This document shows, piece by piece, positions 1-11,810 of a stretch of DNA of 64,000 nucleotides. This DNA comes from Ditylenchus dipsaci (Eukaryota > Nematoda > Chromadorea > Rhabditida > Anguinidae): positions 496,001 through 560,000 of the forward strand of contig SADC01001321.1 in the NCBI GenBank assembly GCA_004194705.1. The letters are read 5' to 3'. The translations under genes were made by a program, and so were the position numbers. Within the stretch, counting starts at the first letter, position 1; the number at the start of each line of letters is the position of its first letter. The notes beneath the pieces are model-generated. The model was not told the DNA's origin and did not search any database. It was given only the letters and a program-made list of their open reading frames with translations.

Positions 1-1071
1 TAATTTCAATAACAATAATTCAACTGCATTACGACTCTCTTCAAAAAGATTAAAATTTCTGCCTCGCTGATTTTAAGATTACTCCGGTTCTACTGGAGTT
101 GCCGGTGCCGAAGACATTTTGGTTCCCCCTGTCGTTTTTTTCATGAAAACAGCTTGGTCACCCCTGTTGCTAAAAAATAATAAAATATTTCTTCTATTTT
201 GAAATTTTTTGTTTTCTCGTAATGGTTTGTTTTCCAGAAAGTTTCAAAACTCTGGTTGGATTATATTTAGGGGAGGGGAGGTGCGGTCATAGGGGTAATT
301 ACTCCCCTTGACCGAAAAAATAGGCAAAATTAGGCAAATTACAACAGTCTGATTCAATTTTGGTGTGATAACTTTTCTATCTGATTCTGACTGAAAAAAA
401 TTGCCATCACATTTTGAGCAGTAAACAAAATGTGTAGAGGTTGACGCGATATAGAACTAATTACTTATCAATTTGGGTGATTTCCCTTTACTTTGATGGT
501 CATTCGCATTCAATTGCCAAATTCAAGCCATTTGCCAACAGTAAAACAGTGCTGCAAATGGTTGCAATCCATTGCTCGATGATTTTTAGCCTAGAAGCCA
601 GTGAACTTGCTTAAAAGTAGAATGAAAAAATAAAGGAAGTCACAAACATAGCAAACAAGGAATAATCGAATTCACGAAATTTCTGCAAAAAATGAGAATT
701 CACAAAAAAAATTCTCTCAAAATTGCTTTTTTTAGGACAAAATTTTCCTGAAAATGACTAGCGGATTAGGCAAAAAACGGGAACGGGACGGGATTTTCGA
801 AAAAAACGGGCGGGATAACGGACGGGATTTTGGGCCAAAATCGGGGCGGGCGGACGGGATCCCGTACGGGATCCCGTCCCGTCGCCATCTCTAGTAATTT
901 TGCCGTTTGAATTTGTGTGTTCAAATCGGCGCGTTTGACGTAAAAATGTTTTCTATAGACTATAAATAGCATTTTTTAGATCAGATTCATTCATTCGCTG
1001 CTTCTGCATCTCAATTGGTGGTTGCTTCCCTCTCTGTGTTGTACCAAATTCAAATCTGCTGCTGCTGTGAA
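1..1071. repeat. Gene-free left edge with a GGGACGGGAT-rich repeat
   Basis: I see no coding exon here. Positions about 760-895 hold a GC-rich block built from variants of GGGACGGGAT, ending in a short palindrome around 858-880. A related block lies at 57560-57660 (GACGGGACGGGA, CCCGTCCCG), and a looser one at 52490-53245, so it is a dispersed repeat end. The rest is AT-rich sequence with no clear paired arm inside the window. The stretch about 960-1071 is the likely promoter and 5' leader of the next gene; a TATAAAT string sits at 960-966. Confidence 0.6.
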
Positions 1072-2470
1072 ATGTCGCTTTCAACGATGCTGTTTTCTCT
1101 TTCTGATTATCTTCCGCTCTCAACCTTCTGTGCCGTGGCCTGCTCTGCTGTTCTTCTGCTGGCGTGCAAACGTGGGAAAAAGGCCAAGCCAAATGCTCCT
1201 CTGGCCAAGGTAGATGCTGAAGCCAAACCTGCAGGTTAGTTAAATTGACTTCGCTATTTTAATAAATCTTAGCGTATCAATGTTTTTCAGATGCTGCCAA
1301 AGATGCCGCTAAGCCGAAGTCTGAGAAGAAGGAAGAGCCAAACAAAGCTGAAGAAAAGAAGTCGAACAAGGAGAAGTCGAAAAAGTCTGAAAAGCCAGCC
1401 GCGCCAAAGTCCAAGTCAAAGAAAGGTTAGTTTTTTACAGTTTCCTTTCATATGGGTTTCTATAAGAGTTTAATTTTAGAAGCCAAAGAAGCCAGCAAGA
1501 AGAGCGAGAAGAAGGAAAAGTCCAAGAAAGAAGGCAGTAAGAAGGATGCTGACAAGGGTGCCAATGACAACAAAGAGGCTGAGAAGAAGGATGCTAGCCA
1601 GAAGAAGGAAGATAAGAAGGAGGCTAGCGCCAAGAAGGAGAAGTCGAAGAAGGAAGCCAGCAAGAAGGATGAAGCTAAGGATGCTAAAGCTGACGCCAAA
1701 GATGAAAAGAAAGACGATGATGCTAAGGATGGCAGCGACCTTCTGGACGCCGACAAGAAACCAGCCGAAAAGGACGCCGATAAGGAAGAAGACAAGAAGG
1801 GCGATGACAAGGGTTCCAAGAAAGACGGCTCCAAGAAGGACGGCTCCAAGAAGAATGGTTCCAAGAAAGATGGCTCGAAGAAAGATGGCTCCAAGAAAGA
1901 AAGCAGCAAGAAGGACGTTGAGAAGAAGGAAGACGATGACAAATCGAAGGACATACAAATGACCGCCATTCCAGTTCCTCTTCCGAAAGGTTGGTCTTGG
2001 TTTATTATTATGCAGTTAATATTTTGAATTTAGAACTCACTATCGATCCGAAAGAGCTGCGCTTCACATCTGCTGGGGGACAAGTCAAGCTCAATCTTAC
2101 GAACAACACTGGTGCTAGGGCTGCCATCAAGGTTTGTCTCTTTCTATTAGATGAGCGTGCAGCAACTATGATTGATTTTTTTAGATCAAGTGCTCAGACA
2201 ACGACTTGTATCGCATCAACCCCGTCTTCACTCTCATTGAAAAGGATGCCAAGTTTACGGTTGAGGTCTCTCGTGTCAATGGTACTGCGAAGCCGGACAA
2301 GTTGGCTCTCGTTCACACTGAGGTTCCTTTTATCCGTTTGATTTTCTTCCTGTATATTATCATTGCCTCTTCAGGCTGCTGACGACGTCAAGGATGCCCA
2401 AGCCGTGTTCAAGCCTCCTCCTGCTGCCGACAAGCTCACCACCATCAGCGTTCCGATCTTCGTCAGCTGA
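1072..2470 (+). CDS. Lysine-rich protein with C-terminal MSP domain
   Basis: Six exons: 1072-1234, 1291-1425, 1480-1989, 2034-2131, 2185-2322, 2375-2470 (TGA). Every junction is GT-AG and keeps phase, giving 379 residues. Residues about 9-27 are hydrophobic (LSTFCAVACSAVLLLACKR) and could anchor the protein in a membrane. Residues about 30-265 are a highly charged Lys/Glu/Asp/Ala linker, including a run of KKDGS units near the end. Residues about 270-379 form a major sperm protein fold: LTIDPKELRFTSAGG, IKCSDNDLYRINP, VSRVNGTAKPDKLALVHTE. The domain is full length for the family. MSP-fold proteins are sperm cytoskeletal or VAP-like adaptors; a tail-like anchor plus linker suggests a membrane-tethered adaptor, which is inference. 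An upstream in-frame TTG is ignored in favour of the ATG at 1072. AATAAA lies at 2556-2561. Confidence 0.85.
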
Positions 2471-2555
2471 ATGCCTTGAAGCAGAATACTGATAAACATT
2501 CTGGCTTTTGTTGTCCATTGTGAACATGTATGTAACTCTCAATGTAGTTGTGCTC

Positions 2556-2561
2556 AATAAA
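2556..2561 (+). terminator. AATAAA polyadenylation signal of the MSP gene
   Basis: Canonical hexamer 86 bases after the TGA of the MSP-domain gene, consistent with a short nematode 3' UTR. Confidence 0.7.
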
Positions 2562-3397
2562 ATCTAGACGATTGTACATATATGTTTGTTGTATAGTTAC
2601 CTATTATGATAATTAAATTTTGGATCAGTTCTGTTTTGTCAATCTATAACTCAATATCGTATTTATCATGTCGCATATAATTTGGGCAGTTTAAAGCTCC
2701 TAGCATCGGAACAGTTAATTCTTTACTGACACGGGAAGTGCATGACCTTCCCCGCAATATTGAGAATTCAATATGCTGTTCGATAGAGTTCCGAAGACGA
2801 TTAAGTTAAAAAGCGGTTTGAAAGTAAAGCTGAAACAATGTATCTGAATACTATTTTCAATTAGGTATGTTAACAAGCATATTCATTGAATATGTGACAT
2901 ATTCATTGAATATATGTTCGGTTGGCCGAGTGGTTAGTGGGTTAATGTTTAATTTTGAGGTCTCGAGTTCGACTCCCAGCATTATTACTTTTTTCCAATA
3001 CATTTAACTATTATTTGAAATTGCTACACAATTGCTATACGCATCGCGCTGCGACCAAGGCGGAGAACAGCAATTTGTATCTCTCTTGACTATTTTCCAT
3101 AAGCGTTCTAACTGATTTGACGAAAGTTTTCTGCCTACTTTTTAAATGTAGGATAAGATCATTAATATCAGATTTGAGTTGAAACAAGTGAAAACCCCGT
3201 CTTAATTTGCAGTGCAACGCGCTGTTATGCCTCTTTAATAGACCCTCTTTTTTTGCCTTATTTTGAGCTATTTTTGTCTTTTCTAAATACAACCGTCCGT
3301 TTCTCAGCCCTATGATTGGAAAATAGTCGACATGTCATTTTGTATAAAAACAAAAAAGCTTTCGAGTTGAATTATGAAACTGTTAATATGGCAGTAC
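2562..3397. repeat. Intergenic repeats: tRNA-like element and a dispersed repeat
   Basis: About 2900-2990 holds a tRNA-like block (listed separately). Positions about 3019-3310 are a dispersed repeat: the core CGGACGGTTG with a RACAAAAAA run recurs at 20950-21045 as a palindrome. The segment with AACGCGCTGTTATGCC, AAAACCCCGTCTTAATTGCAGTG and CAACTCAAATCTGATAT recurs at about 31560-31770. The end of this repeat abuts the last visible carboxypeptidase exon. Confidence 0.6.
2916..2990 (+). repeat. tRNA-like pseudogene or SINE head
   Basis: The block has an A-box-like GGCCGAGTGGTTAGTGG and a B-box-like GAGTTCGACTCCC at tRNA spacing, resembling Leu/Ser tRNA D and T arms. The acceptor stem does not pair well and no clean anticodon arm forms, so a functional tRNA is unlikely. 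A tRNA-derived SINE or a decayed tRNA is the better reading. Confidence 0.45.
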
Positions 3398-6300
3398 CTC
3401 CGTGGAGATTGGCGGAGAGCACAAAGGGATACTCCAAAATCCATTTCATCACAGCAATGGTCTCAGGTTCTGCATAAGTGCCGCCTGACTGATCTGACGT
3501 AATCAAGGTTATATTTGTTAACAAACCCAATAGAATTTTAGAAAACCTTTGTGTTGAGGGTAACGGGCTGGAAAGTTTCGGTTTAAGTCAACATTGTGGG
3601 CATTGCCTCGACCCTGCAATTTTACTTGACTTTATGTGATGCAATTACATTGCAGTATTATTACCCTATAGCCAATTCTGTCGCCTGGCTGGTCCGCTTC
3701 GTAACCATCAGGATTCATGGAGGGCTGAAATAAAAAAAAAGGTGAAATTTTGATAAATGTAAGGTAGACCAAGTATGCTCCTGTTTTTCACAACAGCAAT
3801 TTATTTATTTATGAAAATGTCATAGGCGAGCTAGAAGGTTGAAGACATTTGAAAACCCAACCTCGAAATTAAGAAATTAAGCCAGAAAATTGCCAATATT
3901 AAGAATCCAAATCAACTTCAATTTGGTGTTTAGATTCATAAATTTATGTCAAGCTTAAGTCAGTAATTGTTAATACAGCACATTCAAATCTCGCTATTTT
4001 TTAACGGTATGTAACCTAGAAGCTGTTGAATCGGGGGTATGTTTTTAGTGATTTTTAGTGAAATCTAACCAAATAGAGCCGAGGAAAACTTGAATCGAGG
4101 TTTGACTGTATCCAGGGTTAAAACGAGTAGCGCCGGGAATTTAGCATACGCTGACTAGATTTTCAGAGAGCTCTCTATCAACAAGGGTTGATTGTAGTGC
4201 ACTTATTACCATGATATGTATCCTAGTTTCATTCAGCAGCTTAGTCAGATAGTCGTTCTTGCCATAGTTTTCACAAAGTACATAAGCCAGGTAAAGCAGC
4301 GCTACAAACCAACAAATTCAAATGGATCTAGATTTGAACTATCCCAACCTTCTCTGCCCACCACCTGAAATGCAATTAGTCAAATATAGTTAATTATGGT
4401 GTTGGTTACCTCATTTCCATGCATATTTCCCACATACTTGAATTCTGGCCTCAACAGCTCATGGGTCGTTGGAGTGCGGGCAATGGCAATCACCCACAAC
4501 TCCCTGTCCTGCACACTCTTGCCTGCTGAGTATAGATGGGTGATTGAGGGAACCTGGCTGCCAGGTCTTTCAACCACTTAGTCATTTGCTCGTAGTTGTG
4601 GTTCTGCTGACTGAATATACTCATTTGAGATCTTGGCAAAAATGCTGGGTTATACAGGGTCTGGAAAGAAATTCGGCCGATTTCCAAAGATTAACTTTTT
4701 AGAAACCTGTAGGAACAAAGAGTAAACCCTCACATTTATACAGTAATGCGATTTTGCAGATTTAGGAATATAAAAAGTGAGTCAAAAACTATCGATTTTG
4801 GAAATTTTGCTTGACCAAACAAAAGAGGCCTTATTTTAAACAAACAAGACTACTCATAGACCCTAGCCTTCAAAAATTTTAGGAAGATGTTCATTTTTTT
4901 CAAAGTGTAAACCAGACAGAGAGGGCCCACAAAAGTCACTTTCCTACCGACCTAAGAGGCTTGAAATCCATGAAATCCAGGCCAGGTTCTAAAACTCTTC
5001 GACACTATCAAACAGTAGATACTGACTTTTCTCTCTCCGTTTTCTTTGCTGTTTTTTTGGCTTGTTCCTAAGCGCAGGGTAGACTAGGACGGACTCTGAC
5101 ATATTTTTCAAACTACAGACAAAAAATAAAAACGTGTTTGAGTTTGTGCTATGGATTTCACAAATGTAAAATACCACAAAATTGGCGTGCGGTCAATTGG
5201 TCCACGGTCAATTGATCCACGGTCAATTGGTCCACAGGTCAATTGCTCAACAGGTCAATTGCTCCACAGGTCAATTGCTCCACAGGTCAATTGCTCCACA
5301 GGTCAATTTCTCCACAGGTCAATTGCTCCACAGGTCAATTGCTCCACAGGTCAATTGCTCCACAGGTCAATTGCTCCACAGGTCAATTGCTCCACAGGTC
5401 AATTGCTCCACAGGTCAATTGCTCCACAGGTCAATTGCTCCACAAAATTATTTTCAAATTAATCTTTTTTGTCTTGTGAAGAACTTCTGTTATTTTAACA
5501 GTTTTTCGATAATTCAGCCTTAACCCTACTGGTTAATCCACGCACCAACCAAACCAGGTGGTCGTCCACCTGGAGCGAATTTTTTTTCACGTTTTTCATG
5601 TTCCAAAACCCGTTTCCTGGACTGATTCGGACATGCTGAAGATGGTTTGATAGTGGTAAAATGCCATTTTCTCGAGTATTTTTGAGTTTTGGTGAAATAG
5701 AGTTTTGGTAAAATCAATTATTCCCCAATACTCAAAAAATATTCCATAAACCCATATTTCACTATTATCAAACCATTTTCAGCTCGCCGTATTATTCCAG
5801 AAAAAACAATTTTGCAACATAAAACGTGAAAAAATCGATCCAAGTGGACGATCACTTGGTTTAGTCGGTGCATAGATTATCCATGAAAATTGAGGTTGGA
5901 TCATAGAAAAATATTGTAAATTTTGAAAGTTCTTTACAAGTCGACAATATTACTACCCGGGTACCAGTAAACTACCTGAGTTCTCCAACCTGGGTACGAC
6001 TACCTGGGCACAACAAAACCAAGTGGTCGTCCACTTGGATCAAATTTTTTTTACTTTTGGGGTTCCAAAACTTGTTTTCTGGACTGATTCGGACACGCTG
6101 AAGATGTCTTGATAATAGAAAAATAAGGTTCTTCATGGTATTTTTCGAGTAATTGGATAAAATTGACTTTACCAAAACTCGATTTTACCAAAACTATAAA
6201 AATGCTCGAGAAAACGTCATTTTACTACTATCAACCATCTTCAGCATGCCTGAGTTAGTCCAGAAAACACGTTTTGGACCCCAGAAACGTAAATTTTTTT

Positions 6301-7400
6301 TTGATCCAAGTGGTCGTCCACATGGATCAAAATTTTTGGTTTTGTTGGTACATGGACACAGATCCGGCGTTGCATAGAAAATGTTTAAAAATATTTTGTG
6401 CCAGGAAAAAATTTTGTGGATGATTTCGGTATCGATGAATTCGGTGTCGATAAATTCGCTTAACGCCTATTTTCACAGTTTTTGTAAATCTTGTATAACG
6501 TGAATTCACTACTGTCAAAACATCTTTAGCATGCTCGAATTAATGCAGAAAACAGTTTTTGGAACCTAAAAACATAAAAATTGACCAACCACTCGGTTTT
6601 TGTTGGTACTTGGAATATCCAGAAGATCGAGCTACCAATGAAAAATGGTCTAATAAACAACCTGGGTACCACCTAGAAACAACCACCAGCCAAGCACTAC
6701 TACCTAGGCACTTCTACTCCTGAAACTATTATCAAACCCTCTTTAGAATGCTCGAATTAGTGTAAGAAACAGGTATTAGAACCCGAAAAACATAAAAAAT
6801 AATTTAACAACAAAGGGATGACCACTTGGTTGGTGCGTGGATTAACCAGTAGGGTTAAGGCTGAATTATCGAAAAACTGTTAAAATAACAGAAGTTCTTC
6901 ACAAGACAAAAAGATTAATTTGAAAATAATTTTGTGGAGCAATTGACCTGTGGACCAATTGACCTGTGGACCAATTGACCTGTGGACCAATTGACCTGTG
7001 GACCAATTGACCGTGGACCAATTGACCTAGAGCCCACAAAATTACCGATAAAAGCAAAATTGATGCAAACTAATCTTCTTCGGGGGTGCGGTGTTATTTA
7101 TAGTTTTTACCTTTCCAATGGGACATCCGTAAAATTGCCCACTAGTTTTTGCATTGTCTCATGACTGCGGAACAGCTTGCCACCCTCAATTTTGTCGCCA
7201 AAGTACTGCGTCAAAGCGTCATGTTTTTCGGCCTTTAGCTCCTGGTCTGAGGGCACAATGTCCGAGTTCCAGTCAATGTTTGCATTTGTATATGGCAGCA
7301 GGCTGATGATTAGAGCAATGACTAGACCAGCAACCATAACCCGTGTATTGGAAGCACTCGGATGAGTTTGGAGCAAACATTGGTGCCTGCTGCTACTCAT
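3398..7400 (-). CDS. M14 metallocarboxypeptidase (CPE/CPD type), 3' part missing
   Basis: Seven exons: 7400-7111, 4631-4410, 4364-4349 (16-nt microexon), 4301-4210, 3724-3665, 3613-3547, 3493-3398. Exon 1 carries a signal peptide or anchor ([20 protein letters not shown]). Later exons carry ELWVIAIAR, the zinc motif GNMHGNE (HxxE), [25 protein letters not shown] (substrate Asn-Arg) and VLSANLHGG with the third zinc His. These motifs are diagnostic of regulatory carboxypeptidases that trim Lys/Arg from processed neuropeptides or secreted proteins. The catalytic Glu/Tyr region and the transthyretin-like domain are not found to the left, where a dispersed repeat begins. Frame is lost by one base at the G run 4548-4550 (a C missing in TTC-CCC on the coding strand). 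The exon 2 acceptor GCCAAG is weak. Gene fragment or pseudogene, or exons lie left of the window. Confidence 0.8.
5184..7034. mobile_element. Foldback element with tandem-repeat arms and 9-bp TSD
   Basis: The left arm (5184-5443) is about sixteen copies of a 16-bp unit (GGTCAATTGCTCCACA). The right arm (about 6935-7034) holds fewer inverted copies (CAATTGACCTGTGGAC). Inner inverted blocks also match: 5444-5560 pairs with about 6825-6934 (TTAACCCTACTGGTTAATCC). The element is flanked by identical CACAAAATT at 5175-5183 and 7035-7043. The interior has repeated AAGTGGTCGTCCACTTGG palindromes and no transposase, so it is non-autonomous. The 9-bp duplication matches the MULE at 36807-39321. It sits in intron 1 of the carboxypeptidase gene. 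Confidence 0.8.
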
Positions 7401-8703
7401 GACCAAGTTGGAGGGTTGAATGCTCCTCCTAAACAGTAACCATAATTATTGGACAAGGGTGCAACAGGGGCCAGTTTATCGTGTTGTGATCGTGTTGTGC
7501 ATATTAATAATTTTTAATCAAAAACGAAACACACGCAAAACTAAAAAATCAATGCAAAGCCTGATATCTCACATAGGTTTTTTAAAAAAGTAGGAGAATT
7601 AGGCTCAAACACAAAAATACACTATAAATCCAGGTTAAAACCTACCATCCTTAACTTAGACGGCAAGGAAATCAATTTTTTAGAAGCAACTTTAACTGAA
7701 CGTGTTCGTGCTTAAAAGAAAGCCTAGATGTTGTACCTGAGGGTTCTGGTGATAAAGCTAACAGGTGTTTGCAAAAGCTGGCCAAAATTTGGGCTCGAAC
7801 ATAAAAATCCGCTCATAATCCAGGCTGGATCCACCATTCCGATTTAAAGGAACTTAAAAACTTTTTGTTGAAGCTACCTCAATTTTACGGTTTTGTGCTG
7901 GAAAGAAAGCTGAGATGTTGAACTTTAGGGTTCCAGAAAGATATCCGATTCTTATCCTTTATCCGGGCCACCTTATTTTGTCACCTGTTTTTTTCGCTTT
8001 TCCACGATTAGAGAATAGTAGAAATGTTATTTTTGTTGTATGATTATAGTTAGTGATGAAATATAGCAAAATATGGGGTACACAAAGAACATTTAAAAGG
8101 TGGCCCGGTGACGACAAAAGGTGACAAAATAACGTGGCCCGGATAAAGGATAAGAACCAGATATCCGACAAAAAAAGTGCGAAAACTGGCCGAAAATCGG
8201 GCTTAGACACAAAAGCGAGACCACTCACCACACATGCAAAATACCACATAGAGATCTATCACTATAAAATATATCTGCATGAGTTAGCAGTAGTATCGCT
8301 AACGACAGCTGGACAAAAAGGAAAAGTTTTTAGTCTGCTAAACAAGGCGCCACCAAACCACAATTTCTGAAGTAGCAAGGCGGGAATTTCAAAACTTGAT
8401 TAAAATGGTTCACGAAAACAATAATTATAAAATAATGTGAAAGAAGAATCGAAAAGTAATAATATCCTTGAAAAAACCTTTTTTAACCCTCTTTTGCCGG
8501 CGTCTCGTAGATGCCACTTTTTTAATAGATTTTTGCACTGTTAAGGCAGATACAAAACGCGGCCCTGTGTATTTTTCAACATATCGTTTCGGAGCCATGT
8601 TTTGGTGACAATCCGGTTATGTATTGTTATGCAAATAAAACTTATGCTCAATTAAATTTTGGATCGAAAACACCAACATTCGAATTGGATCCATAATAAT
8701 TAA
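7401..8703. repeat. Gene-free stretch with an inverted repeat at 7948-8153
   Basis: Arms containing TTCTTATCCTTTATCCGGGC (left) and its complement near 8140-8153 enclose a shorter inner pair about TTTTGTCACC. Flanks 7545-7940 show two loosely repeated paragraphs (AAATCCAGGTTAAAACCTACCAT / AATCCAGGCTGGATCCACCAT, each followed by TTTGTGCTGGAAAGAAAGC-like text). No convincing exon was seen. Confidence 0.5.
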
Positions 8704-9130
8704 ACAGTCAAACCTCGATATAGTGGCCCCACCTCAAGTTCGTTCCCACCTAGGGTCCGACACTTTTTTTAACCCCATTTTTGAAATAATTTATCGATTC
8801 TGTTTTGACAGTCTGGTCGCAAATATCGTAAGGATTCCGATTTCGCCGATCGTTTTTTAAAAACTAAATAGTTTTTGCATTTAAAAAGCAAAACCTCGAT
8901 ATAGTGGCCCCCTTAAAAAAATTAGAGGGCCACTATATCGAGGTTTTGCTTTTTTAACCCAAATTCGTTTTATTTTTAAAAAACGATCGGCAAAATCGGA
9001 ATCCTTACGATATTTGCGACCAGACTGTCAAAACAGAATCGATAAATTATTTCAAAATGGGGTTAAAAAAGTGTCGGACCTTAGGTGGGAACGAACTTGA
9101 GGTGGGGCCACTATATCGAGGTTTGACTGT
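8704..9130. mobile_element. pogo/Tc1-like MITE (ACAGTCAAACCTCGATATAG termini)
   Basis: An almost perfect palindrome of about 427 bp. Outer ends are ACAGTCAAACCTCGATA and its complement, and the sequence mirrors around about 8905-8940. The CAGTCAAACCTC end and probable TA target resemble Tc1/mariner-pogo (Tigger-like) non-autonomous elements; this family assignment is inference. No ORF. Confidence 0.65.
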
Positions 9131-9365
9131 AATTCAAAACATCAAATCGACTTAGAAAACAGTCAATCTTTCTTTCGAGTGTATTGTTTTCTGTGGTTGT
9201 TGAACTTGTTAATTTTTAGTGATTTATTTGCTAATTTACATTATGTTAAAGAGTTATTTTTCTGTCTTTGATTTTTTTTCAAACTTTTAAATCAGCCTTT
9301 TCTAATTTTAGTGTCGAAATAGTTGTTTTTTCATGCTAAATTTACATGTAGTATTTGGACGACGT

Positions 9366-9640
9366 GACCCACCAAATAACCCCCCTCAAATAACCCCCTA
9401 AATTCAAAATAATTTTGTCCTGGAAGGAAAAATGAATTTTTTTTAATGGAAACAGGTTGTTGTACCCGGTCAAGGGTTGGCCGCTCCGCGGCCAAGACCA
9501 GCACACTCCACATTGCAAGAAATTGAGGAAAATATGTATGTTACAGCTCAAAAATTTCATTTTTCCTTCCAGGCCAAAAATTATTTTAAATTCAGGGGGT
9601 TATTTGAGGGGGGTTATTTGCTGGGGGGGGGGGGTTTGGA
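9366..9640. repeat. Inverted repeat with AATAACCCCCTC arms
   Basis: The left arm (CAAATAACCCCCCTCAAATAACCCCC) pairs with GGGGGTTATTTGAGGGGGGTTATTTG near 9595-9625, and TTCCTTCCAGG blocks mirror each other. Ends in a poly-G tract at about 9622-9633. Confidence 0.6.
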
Positions 9641-9732
9641 GGTTTTCACGTATTTGGACTCGCGTTAGTTACACTTTTCGAATTCCCGCCAAAAATTATT
9701 TTCGCCTGTTTTGGCTTTTTTACCTCAATCTT

Positions 9733-9796
9733 TAGCAAGAGTCGAACCCGCACTCCGCTGATACACAACTACAGTTGCCAAGCTCTCGAATAAGCT
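9733..9796 (-). repeat. tRNA-like block (T-arm/B-box) on minus strand
   Basis: Read on the minus strand it contains a B-box-like GGGTTCGACTC preceded by a D-arm-like stretch (AGCTTATTCGAGAGC). No complete cloverleaf. It borders the next inverted repeat, so it may be a SINE remnant. Confidence 0.3.
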
Positions 9797-10371
9797 TAAC
9801 CCTTGCATTACATTACCTTGGGGTCGATTATGACCCCAAATTGATTTTTGACCTAATTATGACGATTGTACTTATCATTATGTATTGATGTATATATTAG
9901 TTTTGCAGCATTTTAATGATCTTTCCGTTGGTACCAATGCTTACCCCATGAGATGACATTTTTATAAAAATTTAGCTATTTTTTGAACGGTGATTTTTCT
10001 ATTCCACAAAAATTACAAAACGGCTAAATTTTCAGGAAAGTGTCACTTCATCGGGTAACCATTGGTACCGTCTGGAAGAGAATTAAAAATGCTACGAAAA
10101 TGATATACACATGAAGAATCATAAAAGAAAGTAGGTGAATCTTCATAAAAAGGTGATAAATTAATCTGTGGTCAAAATTGACCCCACGGTAAACGATGTT
10201 AGTTGATTGATTCGCCGTCACAAAGAATTTTGAAAATAGTTCTTTAACAGTAAAAATGTTGTGTATACATTGCTTAATAAGCTACAAAAATTAGTTCAAC
10301 AACTAAATAAATTTTAAAAGTTAGAGCAGTTTAAAAAAACTCATTCGAAATCCCGGTAATGCTAGGGTTAA
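9797..10371. mobile_element. Inverted-repeat element with TTAACCCTTGCATTAC ends
   Basis: Ends pair (TTAACCCTTGCATTAC with GTAATGCTAGGGTTAA), and inner blocks also mirror each other (GGGGTCGATTATGACCCC with GGTCAAAATTGACCCC; CCGTTGGTACCAATG with CCATTGGTACCGTCTGG). Non-autonomous, no ORF. Confidence 0.6.
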
Positions 10372-10453
10372 ACTTACCCTGGGTGATGTGGCCGATCAGG
10401 CTGAAGGCGTTACACAACTTTCAGAATCAGAGGGTTTCGCTTATTTTCGCCTA

Positions 10454-10676
10454 TACCGTATTTCCTGTAATCCCCCCTAACTTCAAGTGGTCTGAAAATA
10501 CTGTTTTCATTTACTGTTTGAGCTGTGTAAAAGTGAGTGAGGGATTTTAAAATCTAACAGGCACTTTTTACACAGCTCAAACAGTAAATTAAAATATTAG
10601 ATTCAGACCACTTGAAGTTTGAAAAATTGCATGTCTGTAATTACTCCCCGGTGGAGAAATTAAAGGAAATACGGTA
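10454..10676. mobile_element. MITE of the TACCGTATTT family, copy 1
   Basis: Bounded by TACCGTATTTCC and GGAAATACGGTA with TA outermost. Internal arms AACTTCAAGTGGTCTG and TTTACTGTTTGAGCTGTG mirror each other. See the family entry in findings. Confidence 0.65.
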
Positions 10677-11795
10677 TTGGAATGGAATGGAAATACGAAT
10701 TCTTCTTGAGACCAGGCAGTTAGGCGCTTTTTTGTTTTCATAATTAATCTCAAATATTTTTTTGTTATTATTTTGAGAAACCAAATTATTTTCTGAAACG
10801 AGTTTAATTATTTTCAAAAAAAAAATTTTTTAGCCGCCTGGCGCCTATTCTTCTCGTGCTCAAGCATTTGTGAGTCACAAAATGCGAAAAAAAATCTGCA
10901 AGATTCGACTATATCCACAGTTCTTAGTTACACAAACAACACTCGGAAAAAAATATGTACATGATGAGCAAAGATGAACTTTTTTGCAAGTAAATCAGGT
11001 GCAAATTGAAAAATCAGCAGCTTTTGACCCTTTAACGGGGTATGCCCACGCTTTCAAATTGATGCCCGCCAATTCGAAAAAAAATTCTAGTCATTTACGG
11101 ATTTTCAACTTGGTTTCTAATAAAAGAAGGCCTAGAATTAAGAAGTAATATGCAAATTTATCAAAAAAGTACTTTTTGACTTTTTTGAAGAAAAGGGGTC
11201 TTTTATCCAATGCTTATTGCTATCTTGAAGCGTATTAAAGACTTTGTAGTGAAATTTCAACAAAAAAGGTCAGTAAAGATCTTTTCAAAAGGAGCACATC
11301 ACCTCTGCTTTGACTGAATAAATTCATGGCGAACTAATTTGCCTTCATATGGTTTTCGTGTGCTAGGTATACTTTACAAGTACCTTTTTGAAAAAGTCGT
11401 CCACAACCCTGACCAAAAGCACTTTTCTATGGGCCAAATATACAACTTGTGTGTAAAAGGATTCATGAAGAAAAAATTATTTTTTGAATCGAAAGAAAAA
11501 TCAATAAATGAAGTTTAAAGACAATAACTTTGACATTATTGCAAAAAAGCCCTTGTTGTTGAATCACCGTTAATGCGCACACACACAAACATTATTGACA
11601 AATAAAAAGAAGAAAAGAGGTGAATAGAATCTACAACTTGTGTGTCTACATGTCAATCAGACAAAAGTTGTTTGCTACTAAATCAATATGCTGCAATGCA
11701 TGCTAGCAGCCCAGAAATAGATGGAATAATAACAAACTAGTTGTTTCTATACTCCGTTTTTCAATAATTTGTGTTCAATAATTGTTCAATTTGTA
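10677..11795. other. No gene recognised
   Basis: AT-rich sequence with scattered short repeats (a GGCGCCTATTC/TAGGCGC pair at about 10710-10850, and repeat-like TTTTGACTTTTTTGAAG text near 11170-11300). I found no exon with recognisable protein motifs and no paired long arms. Confidence 0.4.
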
Positions 11796-11810
11796 AGATT
11801 TGGATCAATT

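Noticed and set aside
1460..1969. Long minus-strand ORFs opposite the Lys-rich exon
   Set aside because: Antisense of AAG/GAA-rich codons gives Leu/Phe/Ser-rich frames; the plus strand has correct splice sites and a recognisable domain.
5190..5443. CRISPR-like regular repeats
   Set aside because: Units are contiguous 16-mers with no unique spacers, have an inverted partner arm, and lie in a eukaryotic genome.
5151..5523. Three overlapping ORFs with [16 protein letters not shown] repeats
   Set aside because: They are translations of a 16-bp tandem array in a transposon arm; all three frames stay open because the unit has no stop.
8425..8598. Minus-strand ORF beginning MAPKRYVEKYTGPRF
   Set aside because: Short, without splice partners, and its start region (GGAGCCATGTTTTGGTGACAATCC) is a dispersed repeat also at 18510-18540.
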